Of a DNA stretch of 64,000 nucleotides, positions 24,705 through 36,994 are shown in pieces. Under the pieces are notes generated by a model, which was given only the letters and a program-made list of their open reading frames with translations, did not search any database and was not told where the DNA came from. This DNA is from Amyelois transitella (taxonomy: Eukaryota > Arthropoda > Insecta > Lepidoptera > Pyralidae): NCBI RefSeq assembly GCF_032362555.1, contig NC_083535.1:11284001-11348000 (forward strand), written 5' to 3'. The first letter of the stretch is position 1, and each line of letters opens with the position of its first letter. The translations under genes and the position numbers were made by a program.

Positions 24705-25311
24705 GAAGTCTGCGGAAGCCTGAGACCTCTGACCACGGGAGCGCGTCAGTTAGTCAGATACACGGAATAACACAAGACCATGTCTACTGCTTGAATTCCG
24801 TTTCACCTTATAAGAACGTGCAGTAAATTAAACATCCTTATTTTAGTTATGTTACTGTTAGTTGACTACAATAAGTAATTTCGGTCAATAAAACTTTGCA
24901 CGAAGAAATTTTTACATATACATAGATATAACATTAGAAAATCTAGATTAATTAAAAATACACTTCTATAACTAATTAATCACAGTACATGTATTTCACA
25001 GCATAATGTCTCACATTTGGCTGTATAAAATATTAATCACAAATAATAATAAATAATCATCATCTAATTTCAAAATACGCGCTGCACATTAATAATGTTA
25101 TTGAGATTAAAACTTATATTGCATTTTGAGGTTTTAATCTCAATTAAATCTAACTAAAAAAAAATATTTCTATAAAACCATAGAGCCGATTTCTATTATC
25201 ATCTGATATTCTCTCTGTCTGTAATTTTTTTTTAAAAGACGGTCACGACCCTAGTCTCAAAGGTTATGTTTACCTGAATGGTTTAATCATGAAATATAAA
25301 ATTTTAATAAT

Positions 25312-25365
25312 GATAGGCTGCTAGCCCATCGCATGAAAGAGGAATCCCAAGTTTATAAGTCTTAA
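25312..25365 (-). mobile_element. SINE-A middle fragment
   Basis: GGCTGCTAGCCCATCGCATG, then GAATCCCAAGTTTATAAG. Only the central block of the family is present. Confidence 0.75.
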
Positions 25366-25539
25366 TAACATTAATCAATCCCTGCATATACTTGTTTTCG
25401 CTTGTAAAAATTTTCTTAATCATACTGCTGCTGCGCGTATTTAATAAAAAAAATATATATTTGTACTCCTAGTCAAACTGAACTATGAATAGGTAAACTA
25501 TAAAACAATTGTTAACAATCAAAAAAATAATAATAAAAA

Positions 25540-28409
25540 TTAGTAAATCAACACCCAATTTTGCGGGTGATTGTATGCGAAAAATATAGGACTATGCAAT
25601 AATAACGAATAAGATAGCTTGTCGATTTTACTAGATACTGCCAGCCATTTGTGCAACCAATCCCTCATGTCCTGGTTGGTCAAATGGCTGCCATTCAAGC
25701 CGCGGATGTGACACGCGTGTCTCAGAGACTCCATATTCATTTCGTCCACTCCCCCCTCCCTCAGAATTGCTTTGTCCATTTCTAAAAGCAGAAACGCCCG
25801 GTACTTCAACTTGTTCCTTCTAAGCAATGACTTCTTCATGCCATGCATTTTCAGTAAGTGACCCTGTATAGAAATACAATTATTGTCGTTAATTTTTACG
25901 TACGTCTAAACTATTTGCTCAGTGTACATGGTTTTCTTTACGTTTTGGTAAATAGTTAATCCGTTTATATTTAAAGGAATGGAAGGGGAAAGCTAATCAT
26001 ACTTTGATGAAATTGGGAATATCTTGGTGAAAAGTCAGGTCAAGGTGCTCCCTTAATCAAATAGTTTGCATGAAAAAAATTATAAATGTGGATCAAGCAA
26101 AAGATGTAATAGCTAATAATAATAATAGTCCAGGGGAAGTTGAAATATGTATTCTGTGACTCTTCTTTCAGAAAAGAGGTGTTGTATATGTTTATCCATT
26201 CTAAAGAGAAAATTTATAATTTTTTTAAATTTTGTTTGTAATGAATTCAAAACTATGGACCAATTTTTGAAAGGAAGTTGGCAGATTAAAAAAAGACCTT
26301 CATGATTAATCACTACTTTCTTCTAGAAATTGCTTAGGAAACGGAAAACGAGAATTTAAGACATACATCCTATACAATAAAAGTCCAACATAGATTCAAA
26401 AATAAAAAAAAAAATACTTACAGCATGTGAATAGGTTATGCCAGACAATTCATACGGGCCTTCAATAAAAAGGCTTTGACACTCTAGAACGTCCTCAGGT
26501 GTTGGATGAACACCGGATCCCAACAGGCCGAGTACTCTTCTCCAACGCTCTTTTATTTCACCATTAGGGATCGCGTCTAACTGAGCTTGGAGAGCCCGCA
26601 AGACGGGCTTATTATATTTAAGGCGTTCCTTCAAATCTTGTGTAGTAAACTCGACGCGTTGCTGTATCGACCAGAAATGTGAGCAGAGGAGAGATTTAGG
26701 CTTGAGAAACCTATAAATTGATTAATGAAGACAATTACTAAATGTCTTTTTTTGTTTAAGTATTTTTTCAAATGAAAAAATAGGGCCATTCTTTCTCTTT
26801 CCCATAGTAGTTGTAAAAGGCGACTAAGGGTAAGGCTTATATACTTGGGATTCCTTTTTTAGGTGATGGGCTAGCAACTTGTAATTCTTTTTTATGTGAT
26901 AGGCTAGCAATCTGTCACTGTACCTCAATACCATCTTTAAGCGAACCAGCTGAATATGGCCTTTTTAATCTCTTTTCGAAACATTTATTTATTTTATTTT
27001 ATTAAAAGACGCGCCTCATTTCATTCTAATAAATGGTCAGTTTTATCTTCATACTTCAAAAATGTTACTAATATGAAATATACTTACGCTAAGGGAAATA
27101 TGACGTAATTTCCAAAGGGAATAGCAGACAAAATAAGGACAGGTGCTATTCTCCACATGTCTGATGGCATTTTTTCATACAGTTCAATATCTTGACGGCT
27201 CATATTAGAAAATCCGCCATCCCGGGTAATTTTTATTCTTAGTGATATGTATGTTTTGAGATCTCTCAAGAAATCTTTAATTCCAACACTAAACACTCTG
27301 TACATTTTAACAGCTGTTGGAAATCTCTGTTCAAGGACATTTGTGTAGTTCTTAACATAATCGATATATCTTCCAACAACATACATTCGTAATTTCTCTT
27401 TTTCTGTTTTCAAAGCTTTTGTATGCTTCGCACGTTGGACTAGAAACCTGTAATAAATATTTTTTTTGATAAGTCATTGTTTATTGATATATATAAGTGT
27501 ATGGAAACTTCAAATATAGTATGTTTATTTTAAATTGGTGTTAATTTATGAAGGCTGAATGTTTAAACCTTGCCAAATGTTGGAAATTTCTCTTTTTGGA
27601 GGTCATTATGGTCCTTAGGATTGACCAAAATCATTCGTTTTCTAAGTCTTCTGTTTGTATCATTTATTTGTAACTAGGTTTTACCCACGGCTACTCCCGC
27701 GCATTTTAGCGCCACCTTCAAAAGAATACAGGTTTTTTGCAAATTCCACCCAAACCAGTTTTTTCCAGGATGAAAAAGTACCATGTCCTTCTCTAGATTC
27801 TGAATTATACACACCCAAAATTTCAAGATGGTCCAGTATATAATGTGTGAAGAGAAAACAAACAAACTTACTTTCAAATTCATAATATTACTTAGGATAG
27901 AATATAGTGATCAGTTAAAATCCCATTTTATATGTTTATTTCATTAATATTTTGAATATATTGAACTAATGCCCAAAGCTCTATGTAAATAAATAATTAT
28001 TAATATACACCAATACGCATTTAGTTTGGATCAAACTGTTTTGTCCATTCCCCAAAAATACCATATAAAACAACACATAATGAGATACTAACTTAATAAT
28101 ACTGTGTATTATAAAAAAATAATTATGAATAAAAACATCCAAAACCAATGCAGATAGTTTATTTCCAAAAATTTTTATGTGTCATACCTACCTACAAAAT
28201 AAGTTTTTTATCGCGATTGAAAATCTTTCAGGTACAAAAATTACGATTACGTATGATTTGTTGTTCATCTTATTGGCTGCTAAACATGTTGTTTACAAGA
28301 TGATTTTGGTAGATATTTAATTGAATGAAAAATAATACCTGCATTTATTTGCTTCTATCATATTAGCCCGCATTCGACTGCAGTGAAATAGTTGATATCT
28401 TGACACCAT
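25540..28409 (-). CDS. LETMD1: LETM1 domain-containing protein, LETMD1 type
   Basis: Four exons at 28409-28339, 27447-27088, 26710-26422 and 25863-25540 join in phase to encode 347 residues, close to the roughly 360 of human LETMD1. Exon 2 ends IAPVLILSAIPFGNYVIFPLA, the hydrophobic start of the LETM1 ribosome-binding-like domain. Exon 3 continues FLKPKSLLCSHFWSIQQR. Exon 4 holds the HACHIRGLNG and LHKWLAVSS segments typical of the domain's C-terminal half. Family knowledge: LETM1-type proteins sit in the mitochondrial inner membrane, and LETMD1 has been tied to mitochondrial function. The first 23 residues are rich in Arg (MVSRYQLFHCSRMRANMIEA) and acid-free until Glu19, fitting a mitochondrial presequence. 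Intron 2 contains a SINE-A copy (26778-26985). Confidence 0.9.
26778..26985 (+). mobile_element. SINE-A copy with a small internal duplication
   Basis: AATAGGGCCATTCTTTCTCT through GTGATGGGCTAGCAAC to AGCTGAATATGGCC. The block ...TTTTTTAGGTGATGGGCTAGCAA is repeated a second time as TTTTATGTGATAGGCTAGCA. The tail is missing. It lies in an intron of the LETMD1-type gene. Confidence 0.75.
27670..27770 (+). repeat. Possible 5' fragment of a CCCGCGACTTCGTC-family repeat
   Basis: ACTAGGTTTTACCCACGGCT followed by CCCGCGCATTTTAG resembles the ACTAGCTG..CCCGCGACTTCG start of the family, with low identity. It lies in intron 1 of the LETMD1-type gene. Confidence 0.3.
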
Positions 28410-28677
28410 TCTATAAAAAGGCATTTATTTTTATCTTATTGCTTAAATAACTTTAATCTACTTCGTTCTCTTCCTGAGAAAAAATACCTCTACGATAAAT
28501 AAAAATAACCTTACATTCATTGACATTGTATTTTATTTTGAATAAATTTGTAGATATACAGACAGTTGACATTTGATATCACCTTGACCGTGGCAGCTGA
28601 CAGTGACAGAAAGAACTTTTTCACAACTTATTAAGATGCATGAACGTATTTACGCAGTGCTACAATTTGTTTTACTG

Positions 28678-29735
28678 ACAATCCTTTAATATTCACTATG
28701 AGCAGAGTTTTACTTTTAACAATTGTATAATTTATTGTAATATTATCAAGATTTATTTTTGAATAAATTGACTGACAACTTTATCTGTTTTACTGAATAC
28801 CTAGAGCTGTCACTAGGGTCTGTCAAATGACGGTGACGATAAACGGATAGAATTTTGAAAATCATGAAACGTTAGGAAAACTCAAATCGTTTCATCATTT
28901 TCAATTTGGTTTTATTTACTTCTGCTAACCAGGTATTATGCCTAAAATATGGAATTTCCAGGCATTGAGTGTAATACAAGGTAAATACTTTTCAAGGCCT
29001 AAAATACCTAGGTAACTAATTACATATTTCCAAAATAATATTTTCTTGTAGTCTCATCACTGAACTTGTTGATGTTGTCTAGCCATAGGTAGGCTTTGTC
29101 ATTTGTTTCCGACGACGTTGGCCCCAAAAATTACTTTCGTACCCTATAATGCATACTTCAAAAATCGATTTTTTAAGGCTCGTAAAAGTTATTTAAGTTT
29201 GAGGTACAATTAATGTAAGAATCGTTATTGGAAAATGATGTCCCTCTGAATTCTTGAAAAAGCTCTTTAATAAATTATAAGACCTAGGTTCCTAACCTAC
29301 GCAAGTGAATTTCAATAAAATGGTAGGTATCAAGTTTGGTTTGCACTGCTTCTCTCGACGCACTAGCGGCGGCGGACGTATCGCCACCCGCTTTGCCAGC
29401 TTCGCAACACATCTCCTCTCGTCTCCTTTCCTCTCCGCTTTGGTGGAAACTAGACCTAAATGGCTGCGTTTGAAATTCGACACTACATCCTAGTGTTATA
29501 AACTCAAATAAAAATAGTCAAAATTAATAAAACAACACCCCTCAAAAAAAGTTAAAAATAAAAAATTCCATCTTTTCTAATGCTTTCTATACAAAAAGTG
29601 TTCCATATATAAAACGTAATATCATTTTCATCATCTGCCGATGACAAACAAAATCACAATTAATTACACAATCCTTTAATATTCACTATGAGCAGAGTTG
29701 TACTTTTAACAATTGTATTATTTATTTTAATATAA
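28678..29735. repeat. Spaced direct repeat, about 67 bp, copies about 990 bp apart
   Basis: ACAATCCTTTAATATTCACT and the following ATGAGCAGAGTTKTACTTTTAACAATTGTATWATTTATT occur at 28678-28745 and again at 29668-29735, nearly identical. The sequence between them is not itself repeated. Confidence 0.85.
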
Positions 29736-30059
29736 GGTTTTTTTTCGAATGTTATATACCCGTAAAATGCTGTGTGTGGACGTATTTTGTTTGAATTTCC
29801 CCTCTTTTGTGATTGCACGTGCAACTCCGATGAGGGGTCGAATATCGATATAAGTTAAAGTCTTACAAGAACATAAAGGCAAGACAAATAAAAATGGCAT
29901 GGCAACTTTTTTATTTTTTTATTTGTCGCTAGTTCGAAGCGCAATTTTTTTTTAATTAAGTATCTTATCTTTTCGATCAAAAATAAATCAATACTTACTG
30001 TAACGTACATTCAATATGTTGTCCTTGACTGTGGCACACTATAGATTTTCTATTATGAC

Positions 30060-30475
30060 ACATATGTACATACATACATAAAATCACGCCTCTTTCCCGG
30101 AAGGGTAGGCAGAGACTACATTCTTCCACTTGCCACGATCTCTGCTTCTCTTCTCTCTCTCGCTTCATCCACATTCATAACTCTCTTCATGCAAGCTCGG
30201 CGGTTCCGGGTACTCTTGACCTGACCCTTTGCCAGGACGTCCTTAATTTGATCAAGATACGTTCGTCTAGGCCTTCCCACTCCGACCTTTCCCTCCACAC
30301 TCTCCTTGTATATCTGCTTAGTCAACCTGCTTTCAATCATCCTCTCCACATGACCAAACCATCTTAACATACCCTTTTCTATTCCTGTAACTACACCTTC
30401 TTTCACATCACAACATTCCCTTATCACACTGTTCCTTATCCGGTCACTCAATTTCACACCGATCATACCCAAGTA
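30060..30475 (-). mobile_element. LINE (non-LTR retrotransposon) 3' end with C-terminal coding region
   Basis: A minus-strand frame at 30472-30116 reads MLRWFGHVERMIESRLTKQI and later GRPRRTYLDQIKDVL, the C-terminal tail typical of insect LINE reverse transcriptases (RWxGHVxRM..GRPRxxWLD). It ends shortly before a 3' tail made of AGTCTCTGCCTACCCTTCCG, AGGCGTGATT and (TATG)n on the sense strand. The copy is cut at its 5' side near 30475, as usual for LINE insertions. The clade cannot be resolved from this part. Confidence 0.8.
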
Positions 30476-30477
30476 AC

Positions 30478-30850
30478 ATTAGGCGCTAAAGTAAGATTTA
30501 TAATAAGTCTATAAAAGCGCTAACTAGATTCTAAAGTGGTTTATGGGTGTAACAAATTAGTGTTAGAGCGCGCTCTAACCCTACTTTACCCCCGAATTGG
30601 GCACAATTTTTATATTACTTAAGGTTGTATAATGACGGTATACAAGAGTTATGGTAATTGGCTAAGAGGTACAATTAGTGCTATAAGAAAGTTATTATAG
30701 CGGTAACAGGATCTCTTAGCGATACAAGAGGGGTAAATAAGCGTCAACTGACTCCTTAAGCGGTACAGTAGAGATACAAAGGCGTTAATTATATTTTCAA
30801 GCGCTAAAAGGGAGGTAAATAGGTGTTTTGTAACGGTCTGAACGCTATTC
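30478..30850. repeat. Segment with many degenerate GCGNTA motifs
   Basis: Within about 370 bp the cores GCGCTAAAG, GCGCTAACT, GCGCGCTC, GCGGTAACA, GCGATACAA, GCGGTACAG, GCGTTAATT, GCGCTAAAA and AACGCTATT recur at irregular intervals of roughly 20-90 bp, often followed by an A-rich stretch. This looks like a decayed tandem array. It starts where the LINE fragment stops. Confidence 0.5.
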
Positions 30851-31292
30851 AAGATAATTAAACTAATTTTGTGATCTAATAATAAATAATTTTATTTTCA
30901 ATGGCTATAAGTTTACGACTAATGATTTTTATATTAAACAAAAAAAAAGTGATATTGTATGGTGAGAAAGGAAGCATATTTTTGCTGCGAAGGGAAGTAC
31001 ACTGTGAATATGTTACATATTTATTGGCAAATAATTCGAGCGCCCGATGTATGTTGTCTATTTACTGAAAACTTTTCCACGTATTTACAACAATTTTTGT
31101 TTATTTTGGTTGCGACGCCATTGTCAAAAACAAGTAGTCAATATAAGAAATACAGTACTCCTTAACGCTCTCATTTCCACTGCATTTATTATGCTTTCGT
31201 GCTTCTTTTGCCATACCTACCCAACTTTCACTTCCATATACTTATTATTATGATATTCATCTTTATTTGTTTCGTTTCTTATAAAAATTGTA

Positions 31293-34200
31293 ATGAGAAA
31301 AACTATTTTAAAATATTTTTCGTTATCCAGATATAATCAGTGTTGTAAATGTTGTAAAACCCAATGCAATCGTGACTTCAGAAAAGTATTAGAACTGAAG
31401 AATTCGGGACTTGTCGTCTATATTCATCAAAGATGTGAGAAGGTAACTTCCTTGATATGATTAACCTACCATCAATTACTCACATAGATTTACACCGGAG
31501 TTGGTATTGGTACAAGGTACAAAGGAAATATAAAAAAAATAATTAAGTAGTTACGATACCTAATCATCATTATGCTTGTGAACCCAGGGTCTACTTTCCT
31601 ATATTTTTACCACTTTTACTATATTTGGCCATCCAGATTTATAATAAAAAAATCTTAAACAAAGTTAATTATTGAATTTAACTTTGTACACAGAAAAAAG
31701 AAGAAATGTATGACGCGGTTGTCCTATTCAACACAACAGATAAACATTTTAAAAGGTCCACATTTCTTTCTGAACTTGGTAAGCATTGTTAACCTTATTC
31801 CTTTTTATATGCAACTAAAATTAAGCTAATTTCCTTAAAGGACATGAGAAATGAGATAGCTTTTGATAGTGTTGTCATGGTACATACAAATCTCCCAATC
31901 TCCTTCCTCTAAGCCCCAATCATAGGGACTCGAAGGATCATCATATCATATAGGCTTGGTCATCCTTGCTATTTTTGGCATACACTTTATGTCGGCTAAA
32001 TTAAAAAAATGTTTACCATTTCGAGTTACATAAGTATGTTATTTGTTTTGTAGGACGACAAAATGTCAAATGCATTCCATGCCAAAATATTATTCATAGA
32101 GTACAAAACTTACTAACTGAGATAAAATGTATAAAAGGGAATGAAACTATTGGCATATGCGATTATTGTAAGAGAGCAAATATTTCTAATTGTAAGAGAT
32201 GTGAATATGTTGTAAATAAATTTATGACCCTTGAACGTGAAGCCGAATCTTCAGTGGTACAATATGTGATAGCGTGGGTTCGCAGAGTTATGATTTGTTT
32301 ACAATCTAGCTTAGAAGTATGCATAAATAAGCACAATTTATATGTAAGGGACACATGTGTTGAAGAATTACAAAGACTTCTCAATGACTTAGATCTTCCG
32401 TTAGCTACACGTCAACCAGATTATTTAAAAAATTTGGTGACTACGATTATGAACTCCTTACAAGGTATTTTAGAGGACTTTTTGAATAAGTATAAATTTA
32501 ATACAAAAGAAGAATCTCTTGAAGATTTGGAAAGACTTTTACATGAGCTGAAGCCACCGACGATACGGAAAACAAGCATATGCCCACCAAATATAGAGAT
32601 TTTTCCGATTGTGGAAGAGATAAAGTCACTTAGCAACTTAAAAGTTACGGAGCTACTACAAAACTTGTTGTCTACACATAAAAATGAGAGCGAAACACCA
32701 TCTAGAGATTCACACATTAGTACAACTAGTTTATTAAAAAAAAGCAAAGATAAAAATATAGCATCAGTAAAAAAGCCAATTTCTATGAAACGTGAAATTG
32801 TCAGGGAAGGTAAACATCGCAAAAAGATAGTCTATGATGAAACAATATCAGAAAAAAAAACTGAAATAACCAAAAAAAAGATTGATAAGAAAACTATTAA
32901 GCGAAATATTCCCAAGGTTGACGATAAGAATAAAAAAGGTACCAGCGGAAATATTGGAAAACTAACTAGTAAGAAAAGCAGTGATAAATATTCTGCTAAA
33001 GATAAAAAGGTTGATGTTCAGAGAAACGAAAAAAGTGTAGAGGAAAGCATGATGGCTAGAATTATGCAAAAAGAAAGTAAAAAACAAGTCGAAAGAAATT
33101 ACAAACAGAAAAATATTTTGCCTGATATAAAATTACAATCGATGTTGAATTTACCCATACTTAAAAAAGAACTATTAGATACCTCAAGCTCAAGTATATT
33201 TGCATGTGCTGATGCAAGATCTGTTCCGAATGTAATGATAAGAGGAAAAGACATCGTACCATTGACTCACGGTAAAACAAATGTTTCAGCAACTTCCGTG
33301 CGATATTTTGATTACAAAAATGAGTCTGATCATAAAGGATTAGATAAAAGACATAACTTACAACAAGACTCTGGTTTCAAAATTCCTTTACTGTATCATG
33401 TACACAAAACTATATCTAGCCATTCTCTCCCAAATAAATTTCCTCCTAACGAAAATATTGAACGAAGTGCACTACCTGCTCTGACACCACCGCCCAAAAC
33501 CTATGACCGATCCATGGTAATGTATACTGTTGCTAAATCTAATATAGTTTCATTACATTAGGCAAAGAACAATAAATTACTTGTAAGTGTTTGGATCAAT
33601 TAGAATATTAAATGTCCTTTTTCTAATTGATCGTAATAAATGATTATCGATCATATCAAGACTCTCTACATACATACATATGATCACGTCTATATCCCTA
33701 GCGGGTTAGACAGAGCCACCAGTCTTGAAAAGACTAATAGGCCACGCTCAGCTGTTTGGCTTAGTAATAGAATTGAGATTCAAATAGTGACAGGTTGCTA
33801 GCCCATCGCCTAAAAGAGGAATCCCAAGTTTATAAGCCTATCCCTTAGTCGCCTTTTTCGACATCCATGGGAAAGAGATGGAGTGGTCCTATTCTTTTTT
33901 GTTATGGTGCTGGGAACCACACGGCACCCTCGAAGAATCTCTATGATGAAAAAAATTATATTTATACAAACTCATCGTCCTGGCGTTAGTCCAGATGCTT
34001 CCGTTAAACTTTGTTTGATTGAGGAACAAAATGAGTACATTTCAACGGACAAGCTTATGCAAACGGAAAAAGGGGCAACGAAATCGTGAATTTCCTTGTC
34101 TTGTGATAAAAGATTGTTTTCTTTTAGGAGGTTGACGGAAAAGGAGTGATAAAGTATCAATTGTCAGATCCAGAGTATATCACAAAAGGATGGACACAGT

Positions 34201-36994
34201 TACCAAATTTGCGAATTATGAGAAGGGTGAATACTTATAACAAACTTAAAGTACTTACTTACTAGTGCCGTGTGGTTCCCGGCACCACTAAAAAAAAAAG
34301 AATAGGACCATTCCATCTCGTTCCCATGGATGTCGTAAAAGGCGACCAAGGGATAGGCTTATAAACTCAATTCTATCATTAAGCCAAACAGCTGAACGTG
34401 GCCTATCAGTACTTTTCAAGACTGTTGGCTCTGTCTACCCCGTAAGGGATAAAGACATGATCATATGTATGTATGTATGTAAAGTACTTGATGCCAAACA
34501 TACACACACGGTACTTTTATATCACTTTCGGCGTAGACAGACGGTGGAGGTAGATAGCATAACAATGTTATTGCGATGCAAGATAATAACATTTTACTAT
34601 TTCATCGCTTTAAAAACAGAATCTTTTAAAGCCTTTTTATTGATTGATTTTTGTAATCTTTGCAAAATTTCTAAATACTTTAAATCATAATTGAATCAAC
34701 AATAAAATACAACCTTGGTTCTAATAAATTTATAGTAGACTAGCGACCTGCCCCGGCTTCGCACGGGTGCAAAATTATAAATGTTATTATACATAAAAAC
34801 CTTCCTCTTGAATCACTCTACCTGTTACAAAAAACCGCATCAAAATCCGTTGCGTAATTTTAAAGATTTAAGCATACAGACAAACAGACTAAAATAGCGA
34901 CTTTGTTTTATACTATGTAGTGATTCAAAATTTCTGATTGATTTAATTTCTTGTAATTCAAGTGTCGAGTCCTGTATTATTGCTATTTTGTTTTAGATGG
35001 ATATTTACAGGATGAAACCTGTAAACGCTGGGAACAACTGGTTTCAGCGTAACAAAAAAACAACAATGTCATATAACGACAGTGAAGAAATATTAGCTGA
35101 CATTGATGGGGAAGGTTACGGAAAATTGTTCTACAAAAACGGCAAAGTTGCTTTGCACTATTATAAAGCGAAAGGTAGAAACACTTTTTGGTCATTATCT
35201 CTTCATTTAATAGCAATAAGTATGCATATATTCATCAGGCGTTAAATCCTACGAAGGAGATGGAGCCAGTAGTCTCGAAAAGAGATAAAGGCAAAGTTTA
35301 GCAGGAAGGCCTAATAATAAAATTGAGGTTTACATAGTGACAGGTTGCTAGTTAATTGTCTTACAGAAGAATCCCAAAGTACAAGTTATTTTTTGATTGA
35401 ATTTTAATATGCACAGGGAGAGAAGCAGCTGGTACACAAAGGCTTTTTTTTGCTACCAGATCAACTTGGGTGTTTGTAATAAGTGATTATTCATTGCGTA
35501 GCCCTTAAGGATATCCAAGACATAGAGATAGAGTGCTCCTATTTCTAAGCGCCACACGGCTTACAAATACGTCTCGAAATACAAATACTTTTAAAACTTG
35601 TCTAACGATTAAATATCTTTTATCTTATCCTACAGAACCAAATGTTGCATATAGGTATGTGGTATACAGTGACGGAGAACCAAAAAATGGTGTATCAAAA
35701 CCCGTAACAGTTTTGGGAGTTTTTGATGGCATTGGAAATGGTGTTGTATACAATAGCTATGGAAAGGAAAGGTTGTTATTTTATCATATTATCTTTAAAG
35801 AGTCTTATGTTAAGGAGTTGTTGTGGTTAGTAGCTACAAAGTTCTTGTATAACAACTTGGTTCCGCTTTCAAACTGCATTGTTTCTGGCCTGCTTGGTCT
35901 GCTCGTGTCTTGATACTCCTGCAAGAGTTTGGCCTTCACTAGTTCACACGATAGCTTGGATGTCATGTGGAGATCATATTTAGTAGGTAACCTGAGCACG
36001 TAGACAAAATTATCATCTAGCGGCGACCCGATGTCATTCAGTTGTTGCGTAATTTCCAGAACTTTGGATAAGTATCGTAAACAAACTTAGGTTCAAATTT
36101 GTTCAAACGGCCACTTTTTCGGCGGGATTCTGAGTCTATAGATGTCTGCAATATTAAACTTTTGGTTTACAGAAAGTATCAACAGTCACACAGTTTTGGT
36201 CTATTTGTTATAAATTTTGCATATGTTTGATTTAAATAATATAGGCAGTCTTGTCCTGTTAAAAGGTTTATTGGCATTACACGTTATTTATTATTCCATC
36301 TCTACACCAAAACTTACTGTCATTCTACAAAGTATTGAAATACATTTTATAACGAAAATAATAAACTTCTATAATATAAATATTAACAACTAATATACAA
36401 TGTACAAGTGGTTGATATTGCAGTAACATTCTTTCTTTTCCTACAAGGTTGAAATACAATCAATCAGAGGGCATGCTCATGGATAAAACCATCGATTCTC
36501 CGTGTAAATGGAAGTGGCACACCTTGAACGATCCGCCTATTCTGCAGCCGGTCTTTTTCGACACCTTTTACAAGGATTCCCCTGTTCGTACAATACTTCA
36601 ACCTGACGTTGAGATTAGCAGTGACAATTCAAAAAAAAAGAATCCCGATATGCTGGCAATTAATCTAGAAAATCTTCTCAAGGAAAAATCAGACAAACAA
36701 ATGCAGAAATTGAAACCTTTGGAAATAAAATCCAAAGCCTTGAAACTAAATCAACAATTCTCATTGAGGATTTTGCAACAGAAAGTCATTTACTTAATTT
36801 TCAGAGAGGGAAAAACATCTCTAAAATTTAATTTGGGTTTGTCGTTGGTCAGCAATGAAATAACAGGTACGGAGTCTCAGGATGTGGAAAATTTATTTAC
36901 GTCGTACGACAGTTTTCCGCCGAGGTCAGAGAGTGTTGAAAACATTCAGCAAATATTAGGAAAAGCAAGAAAATTAAAAAAATGTGTCATTTAA
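31293..36994 (+). CDS. FAM194-domain protein (glutamate-rich protein 6 like)
   Basis: Seven exons at 31293-31442, 31694-31778, 32054-33516, 34128-34226, 34997-35174, 35636-35771 and 36448-36994 join in phase to encode 885 residues. The N-terminus is Cys-rich (QCCKCCKTQC, KCIPCQ, GICDYCKRANISNCKRC), suggesting a metal-binding module. The large third exon is Lys/Glu-rich and probably disordered. The C-terminal exons carry the FAM194 fold: GKGVIKYQL, YGKLFYKNGKVALHYYK, YVVYSDGEPK, GIGNGVVYNSYGKER, KWKWHTL and FSLRILQQKVIYLIFREG. Family knowledge: the domain occurs in ERICH6/FAM194 proteins with ciliary or testis bias in animals; the function is unknown. The exon 3 donor (ATG|GTAATG) is the least certain join. 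Introns contain SINE-A copies and a Copia-like gag relic. Confidence 0.8.
33668..33927 (-). mobile_element. SINE-A copy, full length
   Basis: (CATA)n tail, TGATCACGTCTATATCCC, GACAGAGCC, GGTTGCTAGCCCATCGCC and GGAACCACACGGCAC are all present in antisense. It lies in intron 3 of the FAM194-domain gene. Confidence 0.92.
34265..34480 (+). mobile_element. SINE-A copy with internal deletion
   Basis: Begins GTGCCGTGTGGTTCCCGGCA and ends in (TATG)n. The GGGATTC..CACTATTTGAATC block is missing. TAAAGTACTT occurs near both ends (34244-34253 and after the tail), a possible target duplication. It lies in intron 4 of the FAM194-domain gene. Confidence 0.88.
34738..34920 (+). repeat. Interspersed repeat with TGCCCCGGCTTCGCACGGGT motif
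   Basis: ACTAGCGACCTGCCCCGGCT at the start and the AAAATCCGTTGCGTAATTTT block followed by AGCATACAGACAAACAGAC at the end. This layout is typical of common insect RTE-type or SINE repeats. It lies in an intron. Confidence 0.55.
35240..35560 (-). mobile_element. SINE-A copy, old, interrupted
   Basis: GGAGCCAGTAGTCTCGAAAA, then ATAGTGACAGGTTGCTAG, up to about 35390. The head-side block (GGATATCCAAGACATAGAGA, then AGTGCTCCTATTTC and GCCACACGGC) resumes only at about 35500. Roughly 100 bp of unrelated sequence separates the halves. Confidence 0.6.
35805..36080 (-). mobile_element. Copia-like LTR retrotransposon fossil, gag fragment
   Basis: The minus strand translates into a Copia-type gag (UBN2-like) segment, recognisable by TQQLNDIGSPLDDNFVYVLR and KAKLLQEYQD. 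It covers only a small part of gag; no LTRs, protease or polymerase are seen next to it. It is broken and incomplete and lies in the last intron of the FAM194-domain gene. Confidence 0.5.

Larger units (their letters stand above)
23797..25539. other. Upstream region of the TSP1-repeat gene
   Basis: AT-rich sequence with one GC-richer island at about 24600-24760, which holds a 32-codon frame on the minus strand (separate entry). The island may be the promoter or first exon of the TSP1-repeat gene. A SINE-A fragment lies at 25312-25365. The rest is unremarkable. Confidence 0.4.
28410..31292. other. Region between two divergent genes
   Basis: Separates the LETMD1-type gene (minus) from the FAM194-domain gene (plus). 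It holds a 67-bp direct repeat, a GC-richer block at 29340-29470, a LINE 3' end at 30060-30475 and a segment with repeated GCGNTA cores at 30478-30850, all listed separately. The promoters of both genes must lie here, but no core element is certain. Confidence 0.4.

Noticed and set aside
33883-34089. Plus-strand frame in a FAM194-gene intron considered as an extra exon
   Set aside because: It begins inside a SINE-A copy and cannot be joined in phase to the next exon. Exon 3 joins directly to the exon at 34128 in phase.
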